In this document: positions 1 to 7,664 of the stretch, piece after piece
Numbering within the stretch: position 1 is the stretch's first letter
How the letters are laid out: each line of letters begins with the position of its first letter
DNA from: Spirochaetaceae bacterium
Lineage (GTDB): Bacteria; Spirochaetota; Spirochaetia; DSM-27196; SLAA01
Direction: 5' to 3'
DNA: 37,751 nt
Assembly (NCBI GenBank): GCA_007695055.1
Contig: REEM01000087.1
Location: 1 to 37,751 of the forward strand
The notes under the pieces: model-generated
Told to the model about the DNA's origin: nothing
The model's database searches: none
Seen by the model: the letters and a program-made list of their open reading frames with translations, nothing else
Translations under genes and position numbers: made by a program

Positions 1-1
1 G

Positions 2-325
2 GCCGGGGAGTTCTATGGCGGCCGCATAGCCACTCCTCCGTTGAAGGAGTTGACCGAGTTCCTTGTTCCTTACCTGGGTATACCGACCGACCACGACGTC
101 ATTCTTGAGCACTCTGGAAGGGTGGCGGTGTCCGAGCCACGTATGCCGGAGTTGGGTGACACCCTCCCCGACTTCACAGGCATGTCAAAACGGCTTCTGC
201 TCCCGCTCTATGACCGCGAGGACCTCTTTGTAGAAATGAGCGGCAGTGGCTGGGTAGTGCACCAGGAACCGCCCGCGGGTACAGACATTACGCCGGACAT
301 GACCCTGCGTTTGGTACTGGAATGA
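2..325 (+). CDS. Penicillin-binding protein (PBP2/FtsI type) with C-terminal PASTA domain, 5' end missing
   Basis: The frame is open to the left window edge, so only the last 107 residues are present. The first visible residues (AGEFYGGRIATPPLKEL) match the end of the transpeptidase domain of class B penicillin-binding proteins, where a YGG-x-VAAP-x-F/L-K stretch is typical. The following ~65 residues, with MPELGDTLPDFTGMS, SGSGWVVHQEPPAGT and a final TLRLVLE, have the pattern of a single PASTA domain. Family knowledge: such proteins cross-link peptidoglycan in the periplasm during septation or elongation. The TTG at position 41 could be read as a start, but the homology upstream makes this unlikely. 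The stop overlaps the next start as ATGA (322-325), so the two genes are translationally coupled. Whether it is FtsI or another class B protein cannot be told from this fragment. Confidence 0.85.
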   Translation, partial: AGEFYGGRIATPPLKELTEFLVPYLGIPTDHDVILEHSGRVAVSEPRMPELGDTLPDFTGMSKRLLLPLYDREDLFVEMSGSGWVVHQEPPAGTDITPDMTLRLVLE

Positions 326-2196
326 ACGAAGGCGGGGAAAGGACTACAGCGGCAGCCCCGGAGGGCGAGCCACCCAAACTCGAGCCGAGCTACGACGAGC
401 GGCTTCAACGTGAGCCTACCCGCAGTGGTGAGGTCACGGCTAGCCTTGATGGAGTTCGCCTCCACAGTGTTTACGACCCGCGCCGAGAAGCTCGCCGACT
501 TATTGAGGCAGAGTTGGCACCCGAGTGTGAGGTGGTGGTGTGTTATGGCCTGGGTCTCGCATACCATGTAGAGGAACTACTCACCATGCGACCAGAAGCC
601 AAGCTTCTTGTTGTTGAGCCGGACACCCGCCTGCTTGAAGCCTGTACAAAGGTTCGAGATCTGCGACCCGTTTTGTCAAACTCTCGTGTGCGTCTGCTAT
701 CAGGTGTTTCACCCGAGGCGGTTGCAATGGTACTCGACGAACAGCGTACCCGTGACCTTGTGGTACTCCGTTTGCGTTCAGTCTATGAGAAAGACCGCGA
801 ATACTATGAGGCGGTTGACGCCGCTGTTGCACGTCTACGCTCACGAGCAGAGATTAACCGCAACACCCTCAAACGTTTTGGCAAACTGTGGGTTCGAAAC
901 CTGACCCGAAACCTTGAACAGAGTGCCGCGGCCATTCCATTGCGGCTGCTTGACGGACTTGCCACCGATATCCCGGTGCTCCTCTGCGCGGCTGGCCCAA
1001 GCCTTGATCAGGTTCTGCCACGGATTGCGGAGCTTGCCGAACGCTGCATTGTTGTTGCAGTTGACACCTCGGTGGCGGCACTCATGGCAGCAGGGGTACA
1101 ACCGGACATAGCGGTGGTGGTAGATCCACAGTACTGGAATACACGCCATCTGGACGCGGCCCGCGAGTTCAGCGGTATTTTGGTATCGGAGTCATCTACG
1201 CATCCGCGGGTATTCCGCCTGCTGAACTCGGCCGACTGCGTCTTCTGCGCTTCACTCTTTCCTCTTGGTAGGGTGTTAGAGGAGGCTCTTGGACACATGG
1301 GAACCTTAGGCGCAGGCGGCTCGGTCGCCACCGCCGCCTGGGACTTGGCACGCAGGATTGGAACGTCTCAGGTTATCAGCGCAGGTCTGGACTTGGGGTT
1401 CCCCGGGCGAGCTACCCACTGCAAGAACAGCTTTTTTGAGGAGCGTGCACGACTCCTGTGCTCACGCATAGACCCCTTAGAGTCGCATTCCTTCCGCTAC
1501 CTGCATGACGCGGCTCCTTACCTTACTGAGAGCGCAGATGGTGGTAGCGTGCTTACCGACAAACGCATGGAGATCTATCGCCGATGGTTTGAGAATCAGC
1601 TGCAGCAGCAACCCGAGCCGCCCGCATACACACTTTCGGGCGCGGGAGTCGCAATGAAGGGCGTGCGTTCTCTGTCGCTTGAAGAAGCAGCTGCCCTGCC
1701 CTCATGCCGCACTGAGCTGAACACTCGAATAGATGAGTTTCGCAGCAAGGCCCTTGCCTACGAGGAGTACCATGCCGCACGCGCTAGCGGAATTGCTCGT
1801 TTGATAGAGCAGCTGTGCAACGAGCTTTCTCAACTGCAGCAGATTGCCGAAAGGGGTGCCCAGATAGCCGAGCAGGCAATCCCGAGCGCGGGTGGTGCTG
1901 GTTCCGGTGCCGGGGCCGGGGCCGGTACCGAGTTAGAGCACTCCGCACACACGGCGTTGCGGCTGCACGACTACCTGCGTCTTTTAGATGATGTTGACCA
2001 AGAAATTGGCAGACTACACTTCCGTGATGTTGCCGGTTTTCTCATTCAGGAGACTGTCGACGACATTGAACGCGGCCGTACTCGTACAGGCAACTCGGCT
2101 CTGGAAAACAGTCGGCGGCTCTACATCGCCCTTGCCCAAAGCGCGCAGTATCACGAGCAGCTTCTGAGAAGTGCCGGTGCTCGCCTTTCTCAGTAA
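322..2196 (+). CDS. Motility-associated factor (Maf), DUF115 glycosyltransferase-like protein
   Basis: A 624-residue protein of the DUF115 / Maf family, whose members transfer nonulosonic acids to flagellins in other bacteria and are common in spirochaetes. Visible family marks are the nucleotide-binding-like loop CAAGPSLD (residues 222-229), the DTSVAALMAAGVQPDIAVVVDPQ stretch interrupted around 249-271, and GAGGSVATAAWDLA further on. The N-terminal third carries a second Rossmann-like segment (VVVCYGLGLAYHV). A Gly/Ala-rich tract lies near residue 525-540, between the catalytic part and the C-terminal helices. It starts inside the stop of the penicillin-binding protein gene (ATGA overlap), which implies co-translation. 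The actual acceptor substrate is unknown; flagellin is an inference from the family. Confidence 0.82.
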   Translation: MNEGGERTTAAAPEGEPPKLEPSYDERLQREPTRSGEVTASLDGVRLHSVYDPRREARRLIEAELAPECEVVVCYGLGLAYHVEELLTMRPEAKLLVVEPDTRLLEACTKVRDLRPVLSNSRVRLLSGVSPEAVAMVLDEQRTRDLVVLRLRSVYEKDREYYEAVDAAVARLRSRAEINRNTLKRFGKLWVRNLTRNLEQSAAAIPLRLLDGLATDIPVLLCAAGPSLDQVLPRIAELAERCIVVAVDTSVAALMAAGVQPDIAVVVDPQYWNTRHLDAAREFSGILVSESSTHPRVFRLLNSADCVFCASLFPLGRVLEEALGHMGTLGAGGSVATAAWDLARRIGTSQVISAGLDLGFPGRATHCKNSFFEERARLLCSRIDPLESHSFRYLHDAAPYLTESADGGSVLTDKRMEIYRRWFENQLQQQPEPPAYTLSGAGVAMKGVRSLSLEEAAALPSCRTELNTRIDEFRSKALAYEEYHAARASGIARLIEQLCNELSQLQQIAERGAQIAEQAIPSAGGAGSGAGAGAGTELEHSAHTALRLHDYLRLLDDVDQEIGRLHFRDVAGFLIQETVDDIERGRTRTGNSALENSRRLYIALAQSAQYHEQLLRSAGARLSQ

Positions 2197-2235
2197 TCAG
2201 CTCGTCCAGCTTCAACAGCAGATGAAAAATGACAC

Positions 2236-2269
2236 TTAAGTTCCTATCACCCACCCCCGATACTATAAG
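2236..2269 (+). promoter_or_regulatory. Candidate promoter upstream of the 2294-2331 terminator
   Basis: TTAAGTTC (2236-2243) and CCCGATAC (2256-2263) each match the flagellar sigma-28 consensus (TAAAGTTT / GCCGATAA) at six of eight positions, with a 12-base rather than 11-base spacer. The overlapping TATAAG (2264-2269) could instead be a sigma-70 -10 element. It lies only ~25 bases before a strong terminator and has no gene directly after it. Confidence 0.3.
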
Positions 2270-2293
2270 TGTTCGGGTAGTTCCGGATTCCTA

Positions 2294-2331
2294 ACCGGTA
2301 TGCACTGACGTCCAGGCATACCGGTTTTTTT
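2294..2331 (+). terminator. Rho-independent terminator
   Basis: A perfect 10-bp stem (ACCGGTATGC, 2294-2303, with GCATACCGGT, 2316-2325) encloses a 12-base loop and runs into a T7 tract (2325-2331). It lies ~100 bases after the DUF115 stop and would close the penicillin-binding protein/DUF115 transcript, or a short transcript started just upstream. Confidence 0.88.
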
Positions 2332-2369
2332 GTGTCCTGAGCACCAACCGCTACCGCATATCGCACAGA

Positions 2370-2398
2370 TTGTAGCAATTCTCTAATATTTATCTATA
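2370..2398 (+). promoter_or_regulatory. Predicted sigma-70-type promoter of cfa
   Basis: TTGTAG (2370-2375) and TCTATA (2393-2398) are separated by 17 bases in an AT-rich stretch, in contrast to the surrounding DNA. The predicted start would be near 2405, giving a ~95-base leader before cfa. Confidence 0.45.
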
Positions 2399-2427
2399 AA
2401 CACACTACACTTCTGCGCTTCTCGTTA

Positions 2428-2442
2428 GTACTCTAGGAGTAC
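2428..2442. promoter_or_regulatory. Perfect inverted repeat in the cfa leader (possible operator)
   Basis: GTACTC-TAG-GAGTAC is a perfect 6-bp inverted repeat with a 3-base centre. It lies about 25-40 bases downstream of the predicted cfa transcription start. It could be an operator for a dimeric repressor or a small RNA hairpin. No regulator gene is adjacent. Confidence 0.4.
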
Positions 2443-2485
2443 GGATTCGAGAGAGCCAACCGCATAGCGTCACATCTTTGTCAGT

Positions 2486-2492
2486 AAGGAGG
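2486..2492 (+). promoter_or_regulatory. Unusually strong ribosome binding site of cfa
   Basis: AAGGAGG, extended to TAAGGAGGTG, lies 7 bases before the ATG at 2500. It is a near-complete match to the 16S anti-Shine-Dalgarno sequence and fixes the start of cfa. Confidence 0.85.
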
Positions 2493-2499
2493 TGCAACT

Positions 2500-3702
2500 A
2501 TGAAGTATGGAATCAAACTCGATGCAGGAATTCGGAACAGCAGCGGAGTACAGACCACACGCATCAACTCAACAAAACCAGGTCACTACAGCGGACAAAG
2601 CCGAAAGAAGATTGCCGCCATTCTTGAAGGAACCGATGTGCGAATCAACGGCGACCGCCCATGGGATATGCAGGTGCACGACGACCGGCTGTTCCGTCGT
2701 GTGCTCGCGGATGCCTCTCTCGGCCTGGGAGAGGCCTATATGGACGGTTGGTGGGACTGTGAGCGACTAGATGAGATGATGACCCGCATCTTTTCCGCAG
2801 GTCTCAACCGCAAGATGATGGCTCGTGTATTGGCGTTTGACGTCATTCGTGCCAAGCTCCTGAATCTGCAGAACAAGCACCGTGCATTTATGGTCGGTAA
2901 GCAACACTATGACATTGGTAACGACCTCTATGAACCTATGCTTGACTCACGAATGATCTACAGCTGCGGCTACTGGAAGGATGCCCGGACACTCGAGGAG
3001 GCGCAAGAGGCCAAACTTGAGCTTACTGCCCGCAAGCTAGGTCTTGAGCCCGGCATGCGCGTGCTTGATATTGGATGTGGTTGGGGTGGAGCTGCTCGCT
3101 ATATGGCAGAACACTATGGCTGCGAGGTCGTAGGAGTCACGATCAGTCGCAATCAAGTAGAATATGCGCAGGAGCACCACAAAGGGCTACCAATTGACAT
3201 TCGTTTCCAGGACTACCGCGATCTTGATGAGTCATTTGACCGCATTTTCTCCATAGGGATGTTCGAGCATGTTGGCGTGAAGAACTACCGTGCCTTCATG
3301 AAAAGCGCCAGGAGACTGCTTTCAGACGACGGACTTCTCCTGCTGCACACAATCGGGAATAGCCGCACCGTCCATCATGGTGACCCGTGGATATCTCGCT
3401 ACATATTCCCCAATGCTATGCTTCCTTCTGCTCCGCAGATAAGCAAAGCGGCTGAAGACCTCTTTATCATGGAAGATTGGCACAACTTTGGCGCTTACTA
3501 CGATACAACACTTATGCATTGGGCCCAAAACTTTGATGCGGCATGGCCGGAACTCCGAGAACGCTATGGTGATAGATTCTACCGCATGTGGAAGTTCTAC
3601 CTCCTCTCATGCGCAGGGGGCTTCCGATCACGCAATCATCAGCTGTGGCAGATCGTATTTTCACCCCACGGTGTACCTGGCGGCTACGAAACGGTGCGGT
3701 AG
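2500..3702 (+). CDS. cfa: Cyclopropane-fatty-acyl-phospholipid synthase
   Basis: A 400-residue SAM-dependent methyltransferase that adds a methylene group across the double bond of unsaturated acyl chains in membrane phospholipids. It has the SAM-binding motif VLDIGCGWGG (residues 188-197), the FEHVG motif, the HTIG segment, EDWHNFGA-YDTTLM, and the SCAGGFRSR segment near residue 374 that carries the conserved cysteine of the E. coli enzyme. The N-terminal domain (GLGEAYMDGWW) is also present, so it is full length; the E. coli enzyme is 382 residues. Similarity to the proteobacterial type from memory is striking along the whole length and could reflect transfer. It stands alone, with its own promoter-like region and a near-perfect ribosome binding site. 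It is convergent with arfB, with a 19-base gap. Confidence 0.96.
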   Translation: MKYGIKLDAGIRNSSGVQTTRINSTKPGHYSGQSRKKIAAILEGTDVRINGDRPWDMQVHDDRLFRRVLADASLGLGEAYMDGWWDCERLDEMMTRIFSAGLNRKMMARVLAFDVIRAKLLNLQNKHRAFMVGKQHYDIGNDLYEPMLDSRMIYSCGYWKDARTLEEAQEAKLELTARKLGLEPGMRVLDIGCGWGGAARYMAEHYGCEVVGVTISRNQVEYAQEHHKGLPIDIRFQDYRDLDESFDRIFSIGMFEHVGVKNYRAFMKSARRLLSDDGLLLLHTIGNSRTVHHGDPWISRYIFPNAMLPSAPQISKAAEDLFIMEDWHNFGAYYDTTLMHWAQNFDAAWPELRERYGDRFYRMWKFYLLSCAGGFRSRNHQLWQIVFSPHGVPGGYETVR

Positions 3703-3721
3703 GAGAGAACAGGACAGCGGT

Positions 3722-4135
3722 CTAGTCCTCTGCGGGCCTTGAGCGGTCGCGTTTGCGTCTTCCTATTAGTCGTTTTTCGTGCAGGCGCCGTTCGCGAGCG
3801 GCTCGGCCTGGACGGGTTGGTCGGCGATGTTGGGGAACCTGCAGCGCATTCTCTATGAGGTCCGTGGCCCGTTGGAGGGCCCTTACACGATTTGTCTCAC
3901 GACTCCTGGTCTCGCTGGCATGAATAATGAGTTCACCCTCTGCGTTCACCCTATTGCCAAGCCGGTCACGGAGCTGACTCACTTCCTGCTCAGACAAGGG
4001 CAACGCTGTCAGTGGAACCCGTAGTGTCACGCGCGTATTAAGCTTGTTCACGTTCTGCCCGCCAGGGCCGCTAGATCGCGTGAATTGTTCATCAGAAACC
4101 CGCGAGATGTGGTCTTGTAGCTCATCACGGTTCAT
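3722..4135 (-). CDS. arfB: Alternative ribosome-rescue factor / peptidyl-tRNA hydrolase ArfB (YaeJ family)
   Basis: A 137-residue protein with the release-factor catalytic motif in RSSGPGGQNVNK (GGQ at residues 25-27). The basic C-terminal tail (RRPTRPGRAARERRLHEKRLIGRRKRDRSRP) is what members of this family insert into the empty mRNA channel of stalled ribosomes. Family role: hydrolysis of peptidyl-tRNA on ribosomes that ran off a message without a stop codon. Length matches E. coli ArfB (140 residues), and there is no codon-recognition domain. An in-frame GTG lies 4 codons upstream (4147), but the ATG at 4135 has GAGG 6 bases before it and is preferred. Its start codon overlaps the start of the histidine kinase on the other strand. 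Confidence 0.92.
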   Translation of the reverse strand: MNRDELQDHISRVSDEQFTRSSGPGGQNVNKLNTRVTLRVPLTALPLSEQEVSQLRDRLGNRVNAEGELIIHASETRSRETNRVRALQRATDLIENALQVPQHRRPTRPGRAARERRLHEKRLIGRRKRDRSRPAED

Positions 4136-5069
4136 GCAGCACCTCACTCATATTCGTACAGCTGTGATTCCCGGCCTATCTATACTCCTCCAACTCATAT
4201 CCGCAGTATCAGCAATATGGCTCAGCGCTCGAACAGGCTTCTACAAGCCCTGGATACTCATTGCAGCTGCCGTGTCACTCATGGCCATTCGGCGAATCAT
4301 AAGCTTCATAGACATTATGCAGGGTGGGCACATTCCTACATCGGCACTTGGGGCAGAGCTCACCGCTTTGCTTATCTCGGTACTCATGCTCTCAGGAATA
4401 CTCATGTTTGGACCCGCACTCCGTATGATTCAACGCCGTAATGAGTTGGAGTTGGAAGCCAAAGACATGATAGTACGCGAAACGCACCATCACGTGAAAA
4501 ATGACCTACAACTGCTACAGAGCATTGTAACACTGCAAAGAAACTTTCAGAACACCGCTAGTGATCCAGCATTTCTCAGCGACCTCGAGTCAAGAATTCG
4601 CTCAATCTCCCTACTCCATGAGCACCTCTACAAAACGGGGACCTCCGTCACCTCAATACAGTTCTATCTTCAGTCCATTGCCGACTCGATCTCGACCACC
4701 TACGACCTGCGCAACGTTGAGATACAGCTGGATCTTCAGGATCACTCCGTAAGTACCAAAAACCTCCTCTACTGTGGACTGCTGACAAACGAGGCTCTCA
4801 CGAACTGCTATAAGCACGCCTTTGAGGAGCATACGGAGAATCCTCACATTCAGGTGCGGACTCAGCGTGAGGACGACCAGCTCCTCCTGCAGATATCCGA
4901 CAACGGATGTGGCATGAGCGCGGATGCTATCCAGGACTCCTCACAAAACTCCTACGGAATGAGTCTCATTCAGTCCTTAGGAGAGACTTCCGGCTGGAGT
5001 GTTGTTATAGACGGCAGTAATGGTACCAGTATTACCGCCCGGCTGCCTTTAGAGACGACTCCAGCTTGA
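4134..5069 (+). CDS. Membrane-anchored sensor histidine kinase, HisKA_2/HWE type
   Basis: About 311 residues from the ATG at 4134. Three hydrophobic segments (about residues 11-30, 38-56, 76-97) form a membrane input region without a recognisable sensor domain. A HisKA_2-type phosphoacceptor box follows (ETHHHVKNDLQLLQS, residues 116-130), then an ATPase domain with N-box NEALTN (219-224), DNGCGMS (256-262) and YGMSL (274-278). Family role: autophosphorylation on histidine and transfer to a response regulator. No regulator is adjacent, so it is an orphan. The frame is open further upstream to 4044, but that part is antisense to arfB and does not resemble a protein start. No clear ribosome binding site precedes 4134, so a start at GTG 4164 remains possible. 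Confidence 0.85.
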   Translation: MQHLTHIRTAVIPGLSILLQLISAVSAIWLSARTGFYKPWILIAAAVSLMAIRRIISFIDIMQGGHIPTSALGAELTALLISVLMLSGILMFGPALRMIQRRNELELEAKDMIVRETHHHVKNDLQLLQSIVTLQRNFQNTASDPAFLSDLESRIRSISLLHEHLYKTGTSVTSIQFYLQSIADSISTTYDLRNVEIQLDLQDHSVSTKNLLYCGLLTNEALTNCYKHAFEEHTENPHIQVRTQREDDQLLLQISDNGCGMSADAIQDSSQNSYGMSLIQSLGETSGWSVVIDGSNGTSITARLPLETTPA

Positions 5070-5087
5070 GAATACAGCGCACATACC

Positions 5088-6173
5088 TTAATACCGTTCT
5101 TCCTCCGCCGCAGCGGTGTCAACACCGGCATCTGCAAAGCCTGCCATGTCTCGGGGAATGCATAGGGCGGCGTCCAGAATGCTCATTGCAAGTACCGCGC
5201 CGCTCCCCTCACCCAGCCGCATATTGAGGTCAAGAATGGGGTCAAGGCAGAGTTCCTCAAGCAAGGGGCGATGTCCGCTCACCTTGCTACAGTGTCCGGC
5301 TATGAGATACTCACCAACCTTGCCATTGAGCCTGACAGCCGCCAGCGCCGCAGCGCTTACTGGGAAGCCGTCCAACAGGCATACACACGGGTCGTCAACG
5401 ACGGCCAACATCATGCCAGCAAGAATGAGCAGTTCAAAGCCACCAACTGAGCACATAGCCTGTTCCACCTCGACAATGGGGCCGAACTCCTCAATGGCGC
5501 GGAGTATAACCCTCCGCTTTTCAGACAGTTGTTCCTCTGAGATTCCGGTGCCGCGGTCTATACTATCCGAGCCCATTCCTAAAGCCATAACGAGTGCGGC
5601 TGCCGCCGTAGTATTGCCTATTCCCATGTCACCAAAGGCTATGCAGTCGTAGCCCTCAGCACGTGCCTGATGAAACAACTCGCGGCCGGTCGCGAGTCCC
5701 TTCCGGTACTGCTCCACGCTCATAGCCAGACTGCCGGTGGACCAGTCATGTGTCCCTGCTCCAAGTGAGGCATTGACGCTGCGCGTGACACCGGTGTCAC
5801 GTGGCAAAGCCTCCACCGCCTCAAAGCTTTCAAAGGGCCCGGCAGCCCAGTCAATTCCAGCATCCACAAGCCAGACATCAGCGCCTGCCTGACGTGCGAG
5901 CACCGACACTGCCGCCCCACCGGTGTAGATGTTCGCCACCATTTGCGAGGTGACAGCCTTGGGGTACAGACTGTGCCGTGAGACACCATGGTCGGCAGCG
6001 GCCACAAGGACCAGTTTTTTGAGGGGCCCGGGTAGTTCCTGCTGAGTGATACCTGCCACCTTTTCTGCGAGGGACTCCAGCCTTCCCAGACTGCCAACCG
6101 GTTTCGTGCGTCCATCAAGCCGGGTGCGCATACGCTGCGCCCATGTGTTCTGCGAGTTACTCATGTCCTGCAT
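5088..6173 (-). CDS. cobT: Nicotinate-nucleotide--dimethylbenzimidazole phosphoribosyltransferase
   Basis: About 361 residues, the usual length for CobT. The enzyme makes alpha-ribazole phosphate from dimethylbenzimidazole and nicotinate mononucleotide for the lower ligand of cobalamin. Family segments include the N-terminal TKPVGSLGRLE, AADHGVSRH, AFGDMGIGNTTAAAA, and the C-terminal LGEGSGA, whose glutamate is the catalytic base in the Salmonella enzyme. The frame opens at TTG 6203, but ATG 6173 has AAAGGAG 6 bases upstream and is the better start. The start lies 17 bases inside the 3' end of cobC, indicating one transcript. It is convergent with the histidine kinase, with an 18-base gap and no obvious terminator. 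Confidence 0.95.
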   Translation of the reverse strand: MQDMSNSQNTWAQRMRTRLDGRTKPVGSLGRLESLAEKVAGITQQELPGPLKKLVLVAAADHGVSRHSLYPKAVTSQMVANIYTGGAAVSVLARQAGADVWLVDAGIDWAAGPFESFEAVEALPRDTGVTRSVNASLGAGTHDWSTGSLAMSVEQYRKGLATGRELFHQARAEGYDCIAFGDMGIGNTTAAAALVMALGMGSDSIDRGTGISEEQLSEKRRVILRAIEEFGPIVEVEQAMCSVGGFELLILAGMMLAVVDDPCVCLLDGFPVSAAALAAVRLNGKVGEYLIAGHCSKVSGHRPLLEELCLDPILDLNMRLGEGSGAVLAMSILDAALCIPRDMAGFADAGVDTAAAEEERY

Positions 6174-6846
6174 GATTTGCTCCTTTGTGTAGTTGGGACT
6201 CAACAGAAGCGATAGGCAGGCTAAACTCCGCCACCGCGCCGTAAGGAATGTCTATGGAGAAGGTGTCAGGCATTGGGACACCGCGCAGCAAGTTGTACAA
6301 ACAGCGAATGACCCCCGCATGTGTGACGAGCAACGCGACTGTTTCCCTTGCGCGGTCCGTTGCGGGGAAAGCCGCGGAAGCTCCCTCCGCTCCTCCTCGC
6401 ACAAGGTCACGACACAGATCTGCTACCCGAGACAGCATGTCCTGCAGGCTCTCTCCATCACCGTTCCCGTCGGGCTCCCCCGCCCGAGCACGCATCCAGT
6501 TCTCCATCCAGTAACTCAGTCTATTGGGGTCGATATCGTCCCAGTTCTGCCCTTCCCAGCTCCCGTAATTGAACTCCAGGAGTCGCTCATCTGACTCGGC
6601 AGCATGCCCAGATACCGCAAAGCTAAGCTCCGGGTCTTGGCACAGATCCCCGGCAAGGAGGCTGCAACGGCTCAAGGGACTCGTAAGCACACGCGACACT
6701 ATGCGCCCCCCCAGCAACTCGACCACAGTGTCTCTAAGGTGCGGGTACTCCATTGCGTAGGTAGAGGAGAGCGGAAGATCCGAGCGGCCTATGCAGCAGC
6801 CGTCCGGCCGGTCTACGGCCGTATGCCGTATCACAATCACCTGCAT
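6157..6846 (-). CDS. cobC: Histidine phosphatase, probable alpha-ribazole-5'-phosphate phosphatase CobC
   Basis: A 229-residue phosphoglycerate-mutase-like phosphatase. It has the N-terminal phospho-histidine motif VIRHTAVDRPDG (IRH-T in place of the usual RHG), the RCSLLA basic residues, the LLEFNYGSWEG segment with catalytic acid, and the second histidine in LLVTHAGVIRCL. Its position between cobS and cobT supports removal of the 5'-phosphate from alpha-ribazole phosphate or adenosylcobalamin phosphate. The frame continues upstream over cobS to 7029, but that part is out-of-frame shadow of cobS and the ATG at 6846 begins the recognisable domain. It begins 13 bases after the cobS stop. Other members of this superfamily have different substrates, so the specificity is from context. 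Confidence 0.88.
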   Translation of the reverse strand: MQVIVIRHTAVDRPDGCCIGRSDLPLSSTYAMEYPHLRDTVVELLGGRIVSRVLTSPLSRCSLLAGDLCQDPELSFAVSGHAAESDERLLEFNYGSWEGQNWDDIDPNRLSYWMENWMRARAGEPDGNGDGESLQDMLSRVADLCRDLVRGGAEGASAAFPATDRARETVALLVTHAGVIRCLYNLLRGVPMPDTFSIDIPYGAVAEFSLPIASVESQLHKGANHAGHE

Positions 6847-6859
6847 TGACCTACCTTGC

Positions 6860-7618
6860 TCACAGAATGAGTGCTGCACCAAGCAACACAAGCTCAGAGA
6901 TCTGCTCCGAGGCTCCCAGCGTATCACCGGTATAGCCGCCGATGTGCTTGCGAAACACCAACGCACAGAGCGCCGAGGTTGGTAGCACCAGAATGAGTCG
7001 CAGCAGAGCCTCAAAGCCACCGATGCCAAAACTCAGCAGCACCGCACCAAGAACCGCCCAAATGAAGCTCGCCAGACTCAAGCTCTTGGCAATGGGTTTT
7101 ACCTTGCTTGTCTCGTCAAGCCGAACATAGGACAAGAGGCCCATAACAAGTACCGGTGCAAGACGTGCTCCGATATGGGTAGTCACCAGCACGGACAGCC
7201 CCTGAAGCATATCGCCAGACTCAATAAGGGCAAGAATGAGCACATAACGTAGTAGCATGGACATGAGCAGAGCTATAGCCCCGTAGGTGCCAAGGCGGCT
7301 GTCCTTCATGATTTCGAGCTTGCGCTCTACTGTCCACCCGCCACCAAACCCGTCAACGGTGTCGGCCAGACCGTCCTCGTGAAAGGCCCCGGTCATGAGT
7401 ACCGCAGCAAGCATGGACAGTACCACTGCTACCGGGGTTGGTAGAATGAGCGCAGCCGCCCACAACACCGCCGCCGACACTCCACCAACCACGAGCCCAA
7501 TAAAAGGGAGATATCGACTTGCCTCCTCAAGCAGGTCGCCATCATGCAGGAGTTTGCCCGGAACCGGCACACGAGTGAAGAACACCACCGCTGTTAGCAG
7601 GACTCGAAGTTCACGCAT
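6860..7618 (-). CDS. cobS: Adenosylcobinamide-GDP ribazoletransferase (cobalamin synthase)
   Basis: A 252-residue polytopic membrane protein that joins adenosylcobinamide-GDP and alpha-ribazole (phosphate) in the last step of cobalamin assembly. Visible marks are FFTRVPVP near the N-terminus and the metal-binding HEDGLADTVDGFGGG motif at about residues 79-93, followed by several hydrophobic segments. It is the first gene of cobS-cobC-cobT. No cobU (cobinamide kinase/guanylyltransferase) or other pathway gene is in the window, so the trio fits either salvage or the end of a dispersed pathway. The ATG at 7618 lacks a ribosome binding site; a GATAAT box lies exactly 7 bases upstream. No cobalamin riboswitch features were found in the 130-base leader. 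Confidence 0.94.
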   Translation of the reverse strand: MRELRVLLTAVVFFTRVPVPGKLLHDGDLLEEASRYLPFIGLVVGGVSAAVLWAAALILPTPVAVVLSMLAAVLMTGAFHEDGLADTVDGFGGGWTVERKLEIMKDSRLGTYGAIALLMSMLLRYVLILALIESGDMLQGLSVLVTTHIGARLAPVLVMGLLSYVRLDETSKVKPIAKSLSLASFIWAVLGAVLLSFGIGGFEALLRLILVLPTSALCALVFRKHIGGYTGDTLGASEQISELVLLGAALIL

Positions 7619-7664
7619 ACCGTAGATTATCAGAAAAGCGGAACTGAGTAAGGTAGCCGTGCAT

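Noticed and set aside
41-325. A complete 94-residue gene starting at TTG 41
   Set aside because: The frame is open to the window edge and the residues before TTG belong to the conserved end of the transpeptidase domain, so it is a truncated larger gene.
3703-3721. Terminator between cfa and arfB (AGGAC...GTCCT near 3710-3728)
   Set aside because: The stem is only 5 bp, overlaps the arfB stop and has no T tract on either strand.
4044-4133. N-terminal extension of the sensor kinase to 4044
   Set aside because: It lies antisense to the conserved GGQ part of arfB and shows no protein-like pattern; it is open only because of the opposite gene.
6847-7029. N-terminal extension of cobC to 7029
   Set aside because: It overlaps the conserved coding region of cobS in another frame, and the phosphatase domain begins at 6846.
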